A stretch of 64,000 bases of DNA from Syncephalis plumigaleata (lineage: Eukaryota > Zoopagomycota > Zoopagomycetes > Zoopagales > Piptocephalidaceae): NCBI GenBank assembly GCA_025201365.1, contig JAIXMF010000010.1:682001-746000 (forward strand), given 5' to 3'. The notes below the pieces were generated by a model, which worked only from the letters and a program-made list of their open reading frames with translations, had not been told where the DNA came from and ran no database searches. The translations under genes and the position numbers were made by a program. The stretch's first letter is position 1; each line of letters starts with the position of its first letter. This document shows positions 38,309 through 50,853 of this stretch, one piece after another.

Positions 38309-40727
38309 ATGTGCTGCTCTACGGCAAAATGGAAGCGTGAAGAAGTGCCCGACCATAAATTCGATTTCATTGATGTTAAAGACTTCTATGATGGTGCATT
38401 CATACGTCGCTTCACTTATCTTTTCTTATTCGCCATTATTATCAAGAACATCCTCGTATACACGGCCGATCTATGGACTGTCTACCTATTGTTCACCTCT
38501 GTCAAATGGGCCGATAATATTAAATCGCAAAAAGTAATCGATCTTCAAGTGAGCAGATGGATTTTCTTTGCCTCTATCGTTTGTTCCTTCCTCTTATTGT
38601 TATGGGAGTTACGCAAGACCATTCGTGTGGTTAAAAGCCGAGATATCGCCTATGCCTACACATGCACGGGTGCCTACCGTTTCTATAGCGTACGATCCTA
38701 CCCGCACTACTGTCTATTCTCACAGATTAACAATTCGAGAAAGAAAACGGATCGAGTGGCATTCTTTGTGTATTTCACGCTAAAAGGTAAAGTAATCGCT
38801 TGACTAGTTGCTACAAGTCAAAAAGTAAACAGCAATACTAATATCATTATTACTAATAATAACAATAGGATGGAAACGGTTTCTGCTGGCTGAAGCACCA
38901 CGTCAAATAGTGAATGGCATTGCTCTATTCAATGTCTATGTAACTAATGGGAAATTCAATATTAAACAATTTTACGAAAATGGCGATACTATCATGGCGA
39001 ATATCATGTTCGGTCTTATGACGTTCACCTTTTGTGTCTGGGCAATATCCGCTTTACTCTTGGTGTTTGCCGCTATCCTTTACGTACCATTATTGTGTCA
39101 AATTCGCGGTAATCTCAAGGAGTATGTGTGCCATAAAATCGATAAACGACTAGCACTGCTGCTACGTAACAAGTCGCGTAAGCGTATTCTAGAGGAACGA
39201 CGTGAACAATTGAGATTAGCTCAGGAGATGCAAGCACTACCAGGTGCTAATACAACGGCCCTATTACCCATGCGTGAACCTACTCTACCACAAATGGGAC
39301 TATTGAATGCTAATCAGAAACGACCAATGCAACCACAACAACAACATCAGTCACAACAACATCAGCAACATTCACAGAATGCTGTAATGAGTCTACCTGG
39401 CGATAAAGGACCACATCCCGCTGTGTATAGTAATAATCCATCGAATCAGCCACATCCACCGTCATCAAGTAATTATGCACACGCACATCCACCCTCGTCT
39501 GCCTCTTATCATCACATATCACAGCAGCAGCAGCAGCAGCAGCAACAACCCTATCCTATGTCGGCTAATTCACCACACCCTTATAGTGGCAATAGTAATC
39601 AGCCATCTTATGATAATGCAAGTGCACATCATCATGGCGGGCGTCGACGTGCTGACAGTACGGTTTCATCCAATTCCGGATATAGTCAACCACGTACCGG
39701 TGGACCTGTTATGGATGGTGGTAATGGTATAAGGCCACCGGTACCACCAGTACCACTACAACATATGACGACATCTCATTCGTATAGTGCTTCTGTAACA
39801 AGTGGACATGGTGCAAGAGGACCAGCCTCATCGTCATCATCGCATTATCCGTATGATAAGGAAACAACAGCGTTTACCATGCCTCCTCTACCTCCTCCTC
39901 CTCCTCGAAGTGAAGCAGATATACGTGATGATATATCAGAATCAAGTTACGCTTATAGTAATACAGGTAGACCAGCCGTGGAAGAGTATAATACTAGACC
40001 ATTACCACGTCCACTACCGTTACATCAACAACAACAACAACAACAACAACAACCAGCATCATCTTCTCATTCATCACGTCCCCCTCACTCTAGTACGTCA
40101 AATCAATCGGCTAAATCGCCTACACAGTCATCATTTGCCGGTGAACATCGTGATCCACATCGATATCCATTCAAGAATATCTATGATCATCCACCACGTG
40201 ACACACCCGATTCACCCATGAGTACAGTAAATCCATCACGACTACCTCCACCACCAATATCTACTTCATCTACGGCATTACAGCACCCACGACAGCCATC
40301 TAATGAAGGTCACCGGTATGGTGGTACTAGTAATAATGGCGGTGTAACTATGACATCTAGTCATTCAGCAACTAGTAATAGTGCTGCCTATTATAAACCA
40401 TCTGAAGATAGATATCATCAATCGCCTACAAGAACTCGAGTAGAAGATACTAATAATAATAGCAATAATAATCATGATATGAATAATGATGATCATGATG
40501 ATGGAGAACCCACCTTTAATCGATACAATGATCGTGGTAGATATGCAGCACGACATTATAATCAACATCATCAGCCTCAACAACAACAGCAGCAACAGCA
40601 GCAACATCAACATCATCAGAATTCATCAAGTCACTCGAATCAAATACGAAGACCTGGTAATAGTCAGGGTAGTCAGCATGGATCTAGAAATCATGGAGGT
40701 GGTGCAGGTGGTCCTGTTTACTTTTAA
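38309..40727 (+). CDS. KCH-family membrane protein, copy 4
   Basis: Two exons (38309-38786 and 38869-40727; 2337 nt, 778 aa, in phase). The start MCCSTAKWKREEVPDHKFDF resembles copy 3. The core has LLLLWELRKTIRVVKSRDIA, YRFYSVRSYPHYCLFSQ, GWKRFLLAEAPRQ across the intron, and IRGNLKEYVCHKIDKR. Unlike copies 1-3 there is no intron after that Arg: the frame runs straight on into LALLLRNKSRKRILEERRE. The tail of about 510 residues is the longest of the four, full of Gln, His, Pro and Ser runs, with PPVPPVPL- and LPPPPPRS-type proline stretches that could bind SH3 domains. Intact throughout despite the low complexity. KCH proteins are linked to K+ uptake in yeast; role here inferred. Confidence 0.83.
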
Positions 40728-40804
40728 TTAGTAATTATCCTTTATGTTTCTATATTCCATTTAAAATAAAGTTATATATCGGTCAAACGTTTATTCATCA
40801 TTAT

Positions 40805-41474
40805 TTATTTGCTGGTCGATTCCCCTTGAATGGTAACAACACATCGACGTGCTCCACCTTGATCACGATGTTCACATAGCCAAATACTAGATATATACAT
40901 TTATACATTAATTAACAAACAGCGATATTTTTATACCGCTTCATTCTACGAATACACTTACCCTTGCCATGTACCTAAAGCGAATTTACCATCAGATATG
41001 GGGATATTCAATGAACAGCCAAGTAACGAGCTTTTAACATGAGCAGGCTATCATATCAATATACATGAATATTAGTTGGCTGACTAGTTAGCTAGTTAGT
41101 CAGTTGATTAACATTACCATATCATCTGGACCTTCATCCGTATGACGATAGGGTGCATCTTCAGGAGCAATACGATTCATCATCATTTCCATATCATGTC
41201 TCACATCTTTATCGTAATTCTCGTTAATAGTTAAGGAGGCACTCGTGTGTTGGACTATAATAGAGCACAATAGTAGTATTATGCGTAGTCATTAGTTTAT
41301 GGTGTTCTATGATAGCGAAGAGAGGGAGGGTAATAAATACATACTAAAGATATTGGCCATACCAACTCGGAATTCATGTAGACGAGATAGTTGAGAAACC
41401 ACCTCGTCAGTGACCAAATGCATACCACGAGGACGTGCTCGTAAACGTATTGTTGTTTGATACCAACTAGTCAT
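40805..41474 (-). CDS. YjbQ / UPF0047 family protein
   Basis: Four exons (41474-41345, 41254-41118, 41047-40962, 40886-40805; 435 nt, 144 aa, in phase). Family features in order: a beta start with [19 protein letters not shown], the motif [17 protein letters not shown] holding the conserved His and Asn/Glu residues, [26 protein letters not shown]-like [15 protein letters not shown], and a C-terminal RRCVVTIQG strand. YjbQ proteins are small trimeric enzymes; E. coli YjbQ has been reported to have weak thiamine-phosphate synthase activity, but the cellular role in eukaryotes is unclear. The 3' end faces KCH copy 4 at about 80 bp. Confidence 0.93.
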
Positions 41475-41920
41475 ATTGTCGTCGCAAGATAGAGGAAGAG
41501 GAAGTAGAAGAAGTAGAAGAAAGACAAGAGGTTACTAAGAAACAAAAAATGTTTTATAAAATCATAATGGAACGATGAATCAGTGATGTATACACATTGG
41601 AACTGGTCATTATCATAGTGATCATGATGATGATGACGCATCTATCTATCATTGTCGTGTTTTCTATCTCTTGTTTGATTGTTATTCTGGTCCTTTACTA
41701 AACTAGCCTTTCTTATTTGTTATTGAACTGTCGTGTCAGCTATCTACTGACTATTATCTATAACAACACAGATCGTGTACGTATATTACTGCTGCTGCTG
41801 CTATTATTATTATTAACTGTGTAATAGTAATAGGTAATCGGTCTATCTCACTCTTTCTTTCCTTCTTTCCTTCCCTCTTTTACGGCACAATATTGATAGC
41901 TGTATTGTAATCAAGCGAAC
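41475..41920. other. Divergent promoter, YjbQ / SEM1
   Basis: About 445 bp with a (CTG)n/(ATT)n run near 41790-41815 and a pyrimidine stretch before the SEM1 start. No gene. Confidence 0.6.
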
Positions 41921-42376
41921 ATGAGCGCACAAGCATCATCAACACCAGTTTCATCTGCTGCCACGCAAGAAGGAGCAGTAGTAAGTGATAAGACAGCACT
42001 ACCTCAACTAGGTGCTTTGGAGGAAGACGATGAATTTGAGGAATTTGCCGCTGAAGGTAATAGATGACACGTCTAGCATTGTACTAGTAGTAGCATAGAT
42101 GAATAACCAATGCACATCTAGATTGGAATCAGAATGAAGAGGACACTGAAGATCAGCATTTGTGGGAGGATAACTGGGACGATGACGATGTTGAAGATGA
42201 ATTTGCCGTACAGCTTCGGTAAGTGTAAATACCATACTCGTAGGCGTATTAGCGCGAGCATCCAATGATGATAGTGCGCATTTCATCACGTCCATACTAA
42301 TCAATCGTATTATGAATCGTGATGTAGAAATGAACTAACCAAAGTATCATCGCAACCACAACCTATGGCCGAATAA
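41921..42376 (+). CDS. SEM1: 26S proteasome lid subunit Sem1/Dss1
   Basis: Three exons (41921-42056, 42122-42218, 42328-42376; 282 nt, 93 aa, in phase). A Ser/Thr/Ala N-terminus is followed by the Dss1 signature: two acidic segments around aromatic residues, [13 protein letters not shown] and [16 protein letters not shown], then a short C-terminal helix VQLRNELTK. Dss1/Sem1 is an intrinsically disordered subunit of the proteasome lid, and also binds BRCA2-type and TREX-2/COP9-type complexes. Length and intron-bounded acidic blocks fit the family well. Confidence 0.96.
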
Positions 42377-42533
42377 ATGGTATCGATAATAGTGGAGATG
42401 AGAGAAGCACACTATGCGAGCTGCATTTCATTATCATCATTAAAAGGAGTTTTATAAAATACGCTTTTCTTGTTTAAGTCAATGAGATATGTATAGAAGG
42501 AGATATAGAAAAGAAAGAAACAGAGTAGATAGT

Positions 42534-44060
42534 CTAAACGTGAACAACACTAGATGCTGCTTTTCGTAATCGATTCATTACAGCGATACCTTGTCCTTGA
42601 TCAGGTATACCTTCAACGAGAATCCATGCTAAATGAGGAGATGCATCTAGTGTGCGTAATCCATCGAATAGACGATGTGCCACTTGATCCGGTCTATTAG
42701 AAGTGCCTAGACTATACTGTTGAATATACGGATACTTGCCCGTATCTACAGGTATAAGACAATGGTCATCATCATTATTATTATCGTCGATACTCAGTAG
42801 ACCGATAACAGGATGATGTTGATCATGAGCATGTTGTGTGTTGGTGTTCATCGCTTGATACAATTCCATCGCTTTATCCAGTACACATTGTCGCATTTGT
42901 TGTCGATTCGTTGCTAATGTAGATTTAGATTCAAATAGAATTACTGGTGCCGTGGTGAGTAATGACGATACTTCATGCCAGGTGTAGTAGGTGCCAATTC
43001 CAATTGAGCATCTGAGAAATCACGTTGATACACTGTAGTTGATCCAGTGGTGAGCCAGCCCATTGCCGTAATTCAACATCGGTGACACCACCCGGTCGAA
43101 GAATGGCGGGGGGAGTACGTGCACAGTCGAGTACGGTAGATTCGACACCAACTCGACATGCACCAGCATCGAGAATCAATGGAATACGTCCGCGTAGATC
43201 GGTGAATACATGTTGTGCTCGTGTAGGTGATGGTCTACCCGATGTGTTAGCTGAAGGTGCAGCCAATGGTAAATTAGCATGGGCGATCATGGCACGCGCC
43301 ATGGGATGAGCGGGAAAGCGTACACCAACTGTGGGACGACCACACGTAACTGCAACAGGTAAACGCGGATGTCGTGGTAACAGTAGCGTGAGTGGACCCG
43401 GCCATCCCTTGCGTATGATACAACGCACTGCCACGGGTAGTTCAAGTTGAGCAAATGTAGACTCGATAGCATCGTAATTCTGTTGATTGAATACGACATC
43501 ATCAGCATCAGCATCAGCACCAACACCATTATTGGAAAGTGTATCATAAGTACTAGGTGGATACACTTGCGTATCAGGTGCCATTGCCACTTTACCGAGG
43601 GTTGACCAAGGAGCGACCACTTGAATGAGCATGGACAACGACGAGATATGAACGATTAATGGATTGTCGCTGGGTCGTCCCTTTGCGTGGAATATACGTT
43701 GTACGGCTGCCACATCCAATGCATTGGCAGCCAGACCATATACCGTTTCTGTCGGCATACCCACAGGTAGACCAGCGTGGAGTGTCTCTGAGGAAGCAAT
43801 CAATGCTTGTTTCGTTTCTTCATCATTACAGGTGAACTCGTTGGTTGCCGGTAATTGATACGGGAATGACAATTGATCGGTAATGTCTTTAAAATACGAG
43901 TATCCATCATGGTATTAGTAGATGTCGATGATGATGATGATGATTCGGTAATGGTGGTGGTGGCAGCAGGATTAGCCACTGCCGATAATCTATCCATCGG
44001 TTTATTAGCCGTATTCATGCTATCAAAATGGATGTTAGTAGAAGTATCTGGTGATGGCAT
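42534..44060 (-). CDS. SUA5: Sua5/YrdC threonylcarbamoyl-AMP synthase, three frame breaks
   Basis: Makes threonylcarbamoyl-AMP from Thr, bicarbonate and ATP for the t6A37 modification of ANN-decoding tRNAs. The YrdC domain reads LPVGMPTETVYGLAANALD, then RIFHAKGRPSDNPLIVHI, RKGWPGPLTLLLPR, GVRFPAHPMARAMI, PLAAPSANTSGRPSPT and GVESTVLDC, all catalytic-fold motifs intact. The Sua5 C-terminal domain follows after the GMKYRHYSP linker. The frame changes by -1 at about 43870, at 43010-43035 and at about 42965, and homologous text continues across each. The start is uncertain: ATG 44060 gives a Thr/Ser-rich, possibly mitochondrial, leader; ATG 43910/43907 gives the usual MDTRILKTLP beginning; a frame upstream to 44281 may add a presequence. 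An insert of about 35 residues with Asp/Ala repeats (near 43500) lies in the YrdC domain. Confidence 0.87.
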
Positions 44061-44240
44061 GGAAGTACAATGCACACCGGTTCGTGCTGCAGAATATGCG
44101 CTAGTACTACGTCTGATAGTGCTACTAAATGGTACGGTAAGCGTGGTAGTAGTCGTCGTTCTACGTGCAACAGTATGAATGCAACGATGACCTTGTAAAA
44201 GTAGAAATGTCTTTCCAGTTGAATAACAGACGAATAACAA

Positions 44241-45114
44241 AGTGTAGAGCGTAGATACGGGCTAACAGTTGGCCACGGCATTCACCAATATAACGAAACG
44301 TCACTATGTAGTTGTAGTAATGGCGTAGTAGTGGTTAATTAACGTAAAAACAGTAAAAAAGAAAATAAATCAAATCATATGAAACATGCAATTGTTTTCT
44401 TAGATGAGCCTTTTTTTATTGATACACCACTCTCTCTATGCTACATTATTTGTTTAGTAATAATGCTACTACTCGTGTATGTCATAGCTTTATGTTTATT
44501 CTACATACAATGCTTTATACTAGATGAGATGCAATCGTAATGCACTCCTTTTCTTTCACTTGAAATGCAACAGATCAGTACAAATCAAATGATCTCAGAT
44601 AACTACTACATGAGCATATGTATCCATACCAAGATGAGCGGTGTTCTCTACTGATGCAGGAGGAGTCACATCAGCTGTTAGATACGAAGAGATGCGGATA
44701 TTGATGGCACAGCCATTATCAATCAGTTACAAGATCAATAGCCAATCAAAGGAGTATCGCGCGTCCGCACATGTCCCACACTCATGGCTGCACTTTGCCT
44801 ATATAAGCGGTATCCATTTGCAGGCTAATTTAAGCTTCAGTATTCTTTTTCTCGTTACTATTTCTTGTTTCTTCAGTTTCTTTTTGCTACTGACTATCCA
44901 ACACGCACACTCTAGTTAGCATAGGAAATCTTGATTCTTATTGCTCATTTCGTTTGGCATTTCTGTTTGTGATTCCTATCGTAGATTGCGGTTTTTCTTC
45001 AACTTGTCGATTATTATAGCTTACGCGTAACGGCAACCCATAGCACCTAGTCTTATTACCACTAGAGTTATTATATTATTGTTGTACCAGTGTTACTGCT
45101 ACATAATACTCAAT
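44241..45114. other. Divergent promoter, SUA5 / pyrroline-5-carboxylate reductase
   Basis: About 870 bp. AT-rich with a TATA element at 44800; small frames lack coding character. Confidence 0.6.
44800..44807 (+). promoter_or_regulatory. Candidate TATA box of pyrroline-5-carboxylate reductase
   Basis: TATATAAG in a locally GC-richer context, about 310 bp before the start codon at 45115; the pyrimidine-rich stretch after it would be the leader. Confidence 0.4.
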
Positions 45115-46044
45115 ATGCTTTCGCAAGATCAAACAGTACAATCTGCTTCAACCGCCAGGGTAGATGCGGCTGAACCAGCAAATATCGCATTTATCGGCGG
45201 TGGTAACATGGCCGAGGCCATTATTGCCGGTCTCATCCACACGGGCCATCCACTCGAACGTCTTACCGTATCGGAACCAATGGCTGCACGACGCGACTAT
45301 CTAATTGGTCGCTATCCATTGTTGGCCGCGCGTATCTCCGAGAACAACATGAAGGCAGCGACAAATGCCGATGTCGTTGTATTGGCCGTCAAGCCATCAA
45401 TTGTTCCAGTAGTATTGAACGATCTACGCGATCAACTCTTCGCCACAGGCGCGGTGGTTCTATCGATTGCTGCCGGTGTACGTCTCATGGACATGACGCG
45501 CTGGCTTACCGAAACGACAACCAGCGAGGAGATGAAGGATTGGCAGCCACCCGTCGTTCGTTGCATGCCAAACACGCCTGCCCTCGTGGGACACGGTGCC
45601 GCTGGCGTGTATGCCAATGCGGCCGTAAGCACCGAGCAACGAGCCAGCGTGGCCAATATACTTAATGCCGTATCCGAGACCGTATGCTGGGTCGATAGCG
45701 AGGATCAGATTGATGCGGTCACCGCTGTAAGTGGCAGCGGACCCGCCTACTTTTTCCTACTACTCGAGGCGATGGTCGAGGCTGGCGTGCAGACTGGTCT
45801 GTCACATGAAGTGGCCTCTCAATTGGCAACGCAAACTTGTCTCGGCGCCGCTCATATGGCCATGCAAAGTAAGGATACCTTCACCGAGTTACGCGAGAAG
45901 GTGACATCACCCAATGGTACCACCTACGCAGCCATTACACACATGGAGCGAGGCAATGTGCCAGCCTGTCTACGAGAGGCTATTCGAGCAGCAGCAGAAA
46001 GGTCGGCCGAATTAGGCGAGGAACTTGGACGTGCCAAAATATAA
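45115..46044 (+). CDS. Pyrroline-5-carboxylate reductase
   Basis: Single exon, 309 aa. Reduces pyrroline-5-carboxylate to proline with NAD(P)H. Rossmann start ANIAFIGGGNMAEAIIAGLI, then DVVVLAVKPSIV, VVLSIAAGV, VRCMPNTPALVGHGAAGVYA, AVSGSGPAYFF and LREKVTSPNGTTYAAI, the last two being the substrate-binding dimer motifs. Complete, with a short polar N-terminal extension. It is one of the few long intronless genes here and is visibly richer in G+C and GCC/GTC-type codons than its neighbours, which fits high expression; transfer or retroposition are alternatives. Yeast equivalent: Pro3. Confidence 0.97.
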   Translation: MLSQDQTVQSASTARVDAAEPANIAFIGGGNMAEAIIAGLIHTGHPLERLTVSEPMAARRDYLIGRYPLLAARISENNMKAATNADVVVLAVKPSIVPVVLNDLRDQLFATGAVVLSIAAGVRLMDMTRWLTETTTSEEMKDWQPPVVRCMPNTPALVGHGAAGVYANAAVSTEQRASVANILNAVSETVCWVDSEDQIDAVTAVSGSGPAYFFLLLEAMVEAGVQTGLSHEVASQLATQTCLGAAHMAMQSKDTFTELREKVTSPNGTTYAAITHMERGNVPACLREAIRAAAERSAELGEELGRAKI

Positions 46045-46249
46045 TACAATTTATAGAAATAAATTAGTTAGTTAGTTCAAAAGCAAGCATTGTGCTATAA
46101 CCATTAACATGGAATACAAGAGATAGTATGTAATAACAAATGTTTATTGAACCCATTTAAACATAAAAGACAGACAGACTACTCGTTACAGAAAAAAGAA
46201 TAAACTAAATAAATATAGCAGAGTAAAGCAAGCAAACGAACAAACAAAC

Positions 46250-49200
46250 CTAATTTGAGAAACAAAACTGAAAGTTGTTTGGCATAGCAATTTTGGTTAT
46301 TTTACGTAAAGTGGTTGTCGCTTGTTGTTTTTGTGCATCTTCCGTATTTCCCGATGGCTTACTAGCAGTCGGCTCGTATAGCAATTGTGGTCTAGTGATA
46401 TTGAGTACATCGCTAGCATCTAATTGCAACTTGTAACGATTCAAGCTCTGTGGACTATGACGGCATAAACAATGTGAATACACAATATACCTCGTATGAT
46501 GATAATGATCAATATATTATCATTTACCTTAGATCGATTGGTTGAGCAAATGCAAACGAGTAATCGAGGAATAGTTTGACTAACGGGGCTTCATACTCGA
46601 TCACCGTACCATAACAGCCAAATGGAACCAGACCATTATTCTTGATGACAATGACTCGATCGCCCAGATTGAACTGTTGTAATCGCATACGCATACGAGT
46701 GTCATTACAATCGATGTTTAATAGCGTCTATAACAAAGCAATAGATGAATGAGTGTACAACACACATACATATATCTTAGTTAGTGTACCTTTGTAGAAA
46801 ACTTGATAGGAATGGGTTTATGCTTTTGTAACGGTTGAATGGATCTAATCCGCGATATAGCCTTAGTATGCAATTGTGTCGTATTCATCATCTAGATAGA
46901 ATGTATTAAATACTAATGATTAATGGGCAACACATTGCATTTCTTACCTTGATACAAGTATCATTCTTATTGCATGACAATGTGTTCAACCATGCAATAA
47001 TCCTGACAAGTTCATCATTGTTATTGTCATCGGGTAGGAGTCGTTCCTTCCTAACACGAACTATTTATGTCAAAGAAGGATTAGCGTTTATCTTCATTGA
47101 TTGCAAAGTAGCATTACCTCCAAACAATTGTTTACCAAGTCTCTCGATCAATTTGGGGAAACGATGCTAGTATTGATACACTTAGTGACAAGAAACAGGG
47201 CGTATCATTTAATCAAGCCACTTACCAAATACTCGTATATGATGTTCGTTGCCTCTGATGAGTAGGACCAACCTGTCGTGTCTTTATGACTATACCCGAT
47301 TCGAGCTGTCTTATCGTCTGCCATTCTTAGCTTCAAGCCAATATCGGCTATATCTTCATTGTCTTGATTGTAAAGCTTGATGCTTGAAGTTAGTCGATTG
47401 ATAAGATTTACACTAGTGTTTAATCGAGAAGCAATTGATGTAGCAGATTCGTATTCTTCTAATGGTTGTTGTTGTTGCTGTTGTTGTTGCTCCATTGCAG
47501 CTATGTCTTCTGCATCATATTCCTCCAGTGCATTTTGACTATTTACATTAGATAGCGTATCCTCTCCATTGATATTTCTCTAATATGGTCAACATTAGTA
47601 TGAGTGCTAATAGTATGCTTATAATGTAGCACTGCTGCTTACATATACAATTCCTTTGCTCTTCATTGGATGTAGTTTACTAATATGTACAATAGTTCCG
47701 TAATTCTTTTTGTTCAAAATCACACCGATATCACCGAAACTTTGCTGTATTCTACCATGGCGTGCATTCTACATGTACATTATTTCTCGTTAACAAATCA
47801 TAGATCCATCAATGATAGTAAATGTTATCTTACCGAGTTGTGCTTCTCCTCTATAATCAATTCTATCGGATAGATATCCGGTTATTTGATTCGGCTAAGC
47901 TTGAATGATTAGCAATAATGATAATAGATATTATTACAAATGAAATACGTACATTCATCATTACTGACATATACGAGTATGTTGTTTCTACTCGGTAGTA
48001 AAATGCCTTGACGATGATACGCTTTCTTCAATTTTTGAATGGTCGATATCCATTCAAGTGCATCGCGCTTTGTATGATACTCGAACGTAGGATTCTTCTT
48101 CTTCTTGCTGTCGTTACATGGCAGTCTATATCCACCTTCTTCGCTAACAACATACATCACCTTCCGCTTTCGAAGATGTGGCCATCCTAAACAAGTATGT
48201 TAATGATAATGGCAATAGCAGTGTCAATACTACCTACCGACAAACACGTAGCTTCCTAGTAATCTTTTGGCTTCTGTTAAAGTAAATGTACTAGCGGGAA
48301 TGATCATCATTCTGGAGACTTGAATGCTGACAATTGATTGTTAATAAAGTGGACTGCTACACATTCATATAGTGCTCCTTACTTCTTTCCCTTTACATAC
48401 GCTCTATACGTCATTAGTTTACTTGAAAACTGAAATGAATGTATGGTAAATCGGTTCTCCAAAGAAAGACCATTTACTTTGGTGTACTGGATTTTATCCG
48501 TAATGTCGTATGTGCATTCCTTAGTGTTACTACATATAATATCTAGTTACTCGTTAGTATGGACTGTTCTTCGATTGCATATCTAGTTTTATCTACCAGG
48601 GAATATCTTTGGAATTGGTGCATCGACACAAATGGCTGCTGCTCCATTGTAGGATATGCAAATTGGAGTTCCCTTGCTATAACGCTTCTTCTCATCTCAC
48701 TAAGTAGGTGCTTGCGTTCTAAATGAAATCGACGATTAGCGCTTGTTGATGTATATCAACGATTATGTTTATTACTCTTGATGGCCTGCTTCAATAGATT
48801 GTAGTCCACATATAAGAACGATTTCATTTCTGTAGCTACTAGCTTCCATGGTCCGAATGAAGGCCGATAAAATCATGATTGTAATAACTGGCCATTGCCG
48901 GTTCTTGACCGAGAATCAAGTCCTAGCATCAATGTTAGCCACTAAGACTACCTGGCATGTCTTCATTCTCCTACGTGAAAAGCCTTTGGCACACCCATAA
49001 TTTGCTTCGGTTTCTGCACGGTAAGCAGATGCTCCAGTGAACTGAATGGCTTTCTTGATCTCTTGAGGCTCTCCAATTTCACATCGGCTACAAGTGTAAA
49101 ATCAAAGGTTCCGGTGCAAACTCGTAAGGATAGTACCATTGCCAATCTGATAACTGGCCAAATCGATTGCAAGCTATCCATTGTAAACCGTGAAGGTACT

Positions 49201-50820
49201 GCTGTACAACCTCTTCCTTCCCTCAGTATCACTACTATCTATGCTGTGTCTAGACTAGCAATACTATAAAGTCAGTATACATGGAATGTAGCACATGACT
49301 GGCAAATACCTCATAGATACTGCTTCTAGTATCGATATAACCACTGGAATCCACGGTTAGATCCGACATCGTGTCAGATATATCGATGGCCGATCATGGT
49401 CATCATGATCGGAATGTTCCGAATGGCTTTCACAACGACTATTATGTACACGGGGAAACAGCTCATTGAAGTAGACCGCCATCTGTGGCAGATCCAACCT
49501 TCCATCCTCGCTCAAGTATCCAGTCATTTTCAGTAATGACCGTTTATACACGGAGATTAACCTCTCCAGAACACATATTTTGCCATTCCTAATAATCCAG
49601 GCAAGTAGTCGTTGTGTAGTAGCGATGTCAGTAAAACAAAATCGCATACTATCCTGTCCAGATGGTAGGGGAACGACATTGCATCACGCAATTGACTGAA
49701 TTCCAGGTCCAAGTATTCACGTAGAACATGCACGTAAAAGTAATACCAATTCTCGATCAGGTCAGATCTATCCAAGTCAAAGATATAGCACAATGTTATA
49801 CACATTGTAAGAGCATAGCAATCTACTCTAATCTACTTACGTGCTTTGACCAGTACTAAGTTCATACGACACGTCGTCTAGCACCATCACGTTATGCTCG
49901 TGTGTTGCAAGACCGATGATCAACAGATCAGAGTCATTTGCGTATATACAATGACGAATACTGGATGATACGTGATCCTCGCTCTTACACTGGTAGATAT
50001 ACTGTGCAATCTTATATTCTCCTTCACCGGGCACCTATTCCAATTCTTCAGCAATCATGCATTGTTAATAGACCTTTGCTTTCCACTTACACGATCATCC
50101 GAGAATATGACATCGAGTTGACGCCAATTGACATCGGTAGATATCTTTAGGTGAATAAAGTATCGCAAATGACTTGCCATCCGTTCCATAAACTCGCTAC
50201 CTAGTTATGCCGTGTCGAATATTCGTTAGATGGCCAGCACAATTGGACTCATGTCCTACCTGGTGCGAGAGATCGCATCACATTATCCATGTTATCCACT
50301 CTACGTAGCTGTGGTCGTTCCTCTATTACCTTCTCCAGAATTAGATCAAATCTCGTTCGTTTAACACGTTGGAATGCCATCTTGGCTCGTGGCGGAACAC
50401 CTAGTCATCGTTTAGTCATGACAAATGAATTGACACTCAATGAATTACCATCGATTACAATATACAATCGCTTAGTTGGTTTCAATATGCTGACCAGTTT
50501 ATCCAAGTAGTGAAAAATGGATTGGAAGATTAGTTTCTCGGGGATATTGGCTAGAAACTTGCTTTCATAGCATGTCTTGTGTAGAATAGTGTTCATATCA
50601 ATGTACAAATGATCTATAGGGAGGTTTTGTTTTCAAACTAGTGCATCAACAAGCAAGTCACTCGCATATTATCGTGTGCTATCCTACCACACTCGTAAAT
50701 GGCCGCTTCCGCTTTCTGTCGACATAACGGATAGCGCTTACTGCAGCAGCATTTAGCAGTCATTATGATGCAAATGATTTCTATCTACCTTAATGCTTGT
50801 AGAAGTTGTGAGATACCCAT
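46250..50820 (-). CDS. XRN1-type 5'-3' exoribonuclease, many introns, frame broken in the middle
   Basis: Starts MGISQLLQAL at 50820. First exons 50820-50789, 50740-50688, 50613-50449, about 50400-50260, 50200-50091 and 50034-49841 join in phase. Catalytic residues are visible: LYIDMNTILH (Asp), DGVPPRAKMAFQR (Lys/Gln/Arg patch), GSEFMERM, VPGEGEYKI (Glu pair), YANDSDLLIIGL (Asp pair), HNDYLPG (Asp). Then GYLSEDGRLDLPQ, EEVVQQYLHGLQW and WQWYYPYEFAP. Downstream exons carry VFVGWPHLRKRKV and an SH3-like LGDRVIVIKNNGLVPFGCYG; the stop is at 46250. About 20 exons, many under 120 nt. Frames change by -1 near 49590, 49400 and 49115, and the join at 48600-48960 is unresolved. XRN1 degrades decapped 5'-monophosphate mRNA in the cytoplasm. 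The residues between PRAKM and GSEFM are much diverged from yeast Xrn1. Confidence 0.88.
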
Positions 50821-50853
50821 ACTTGTAGAGAAAAAGTTGACGGTTTATTTTCC

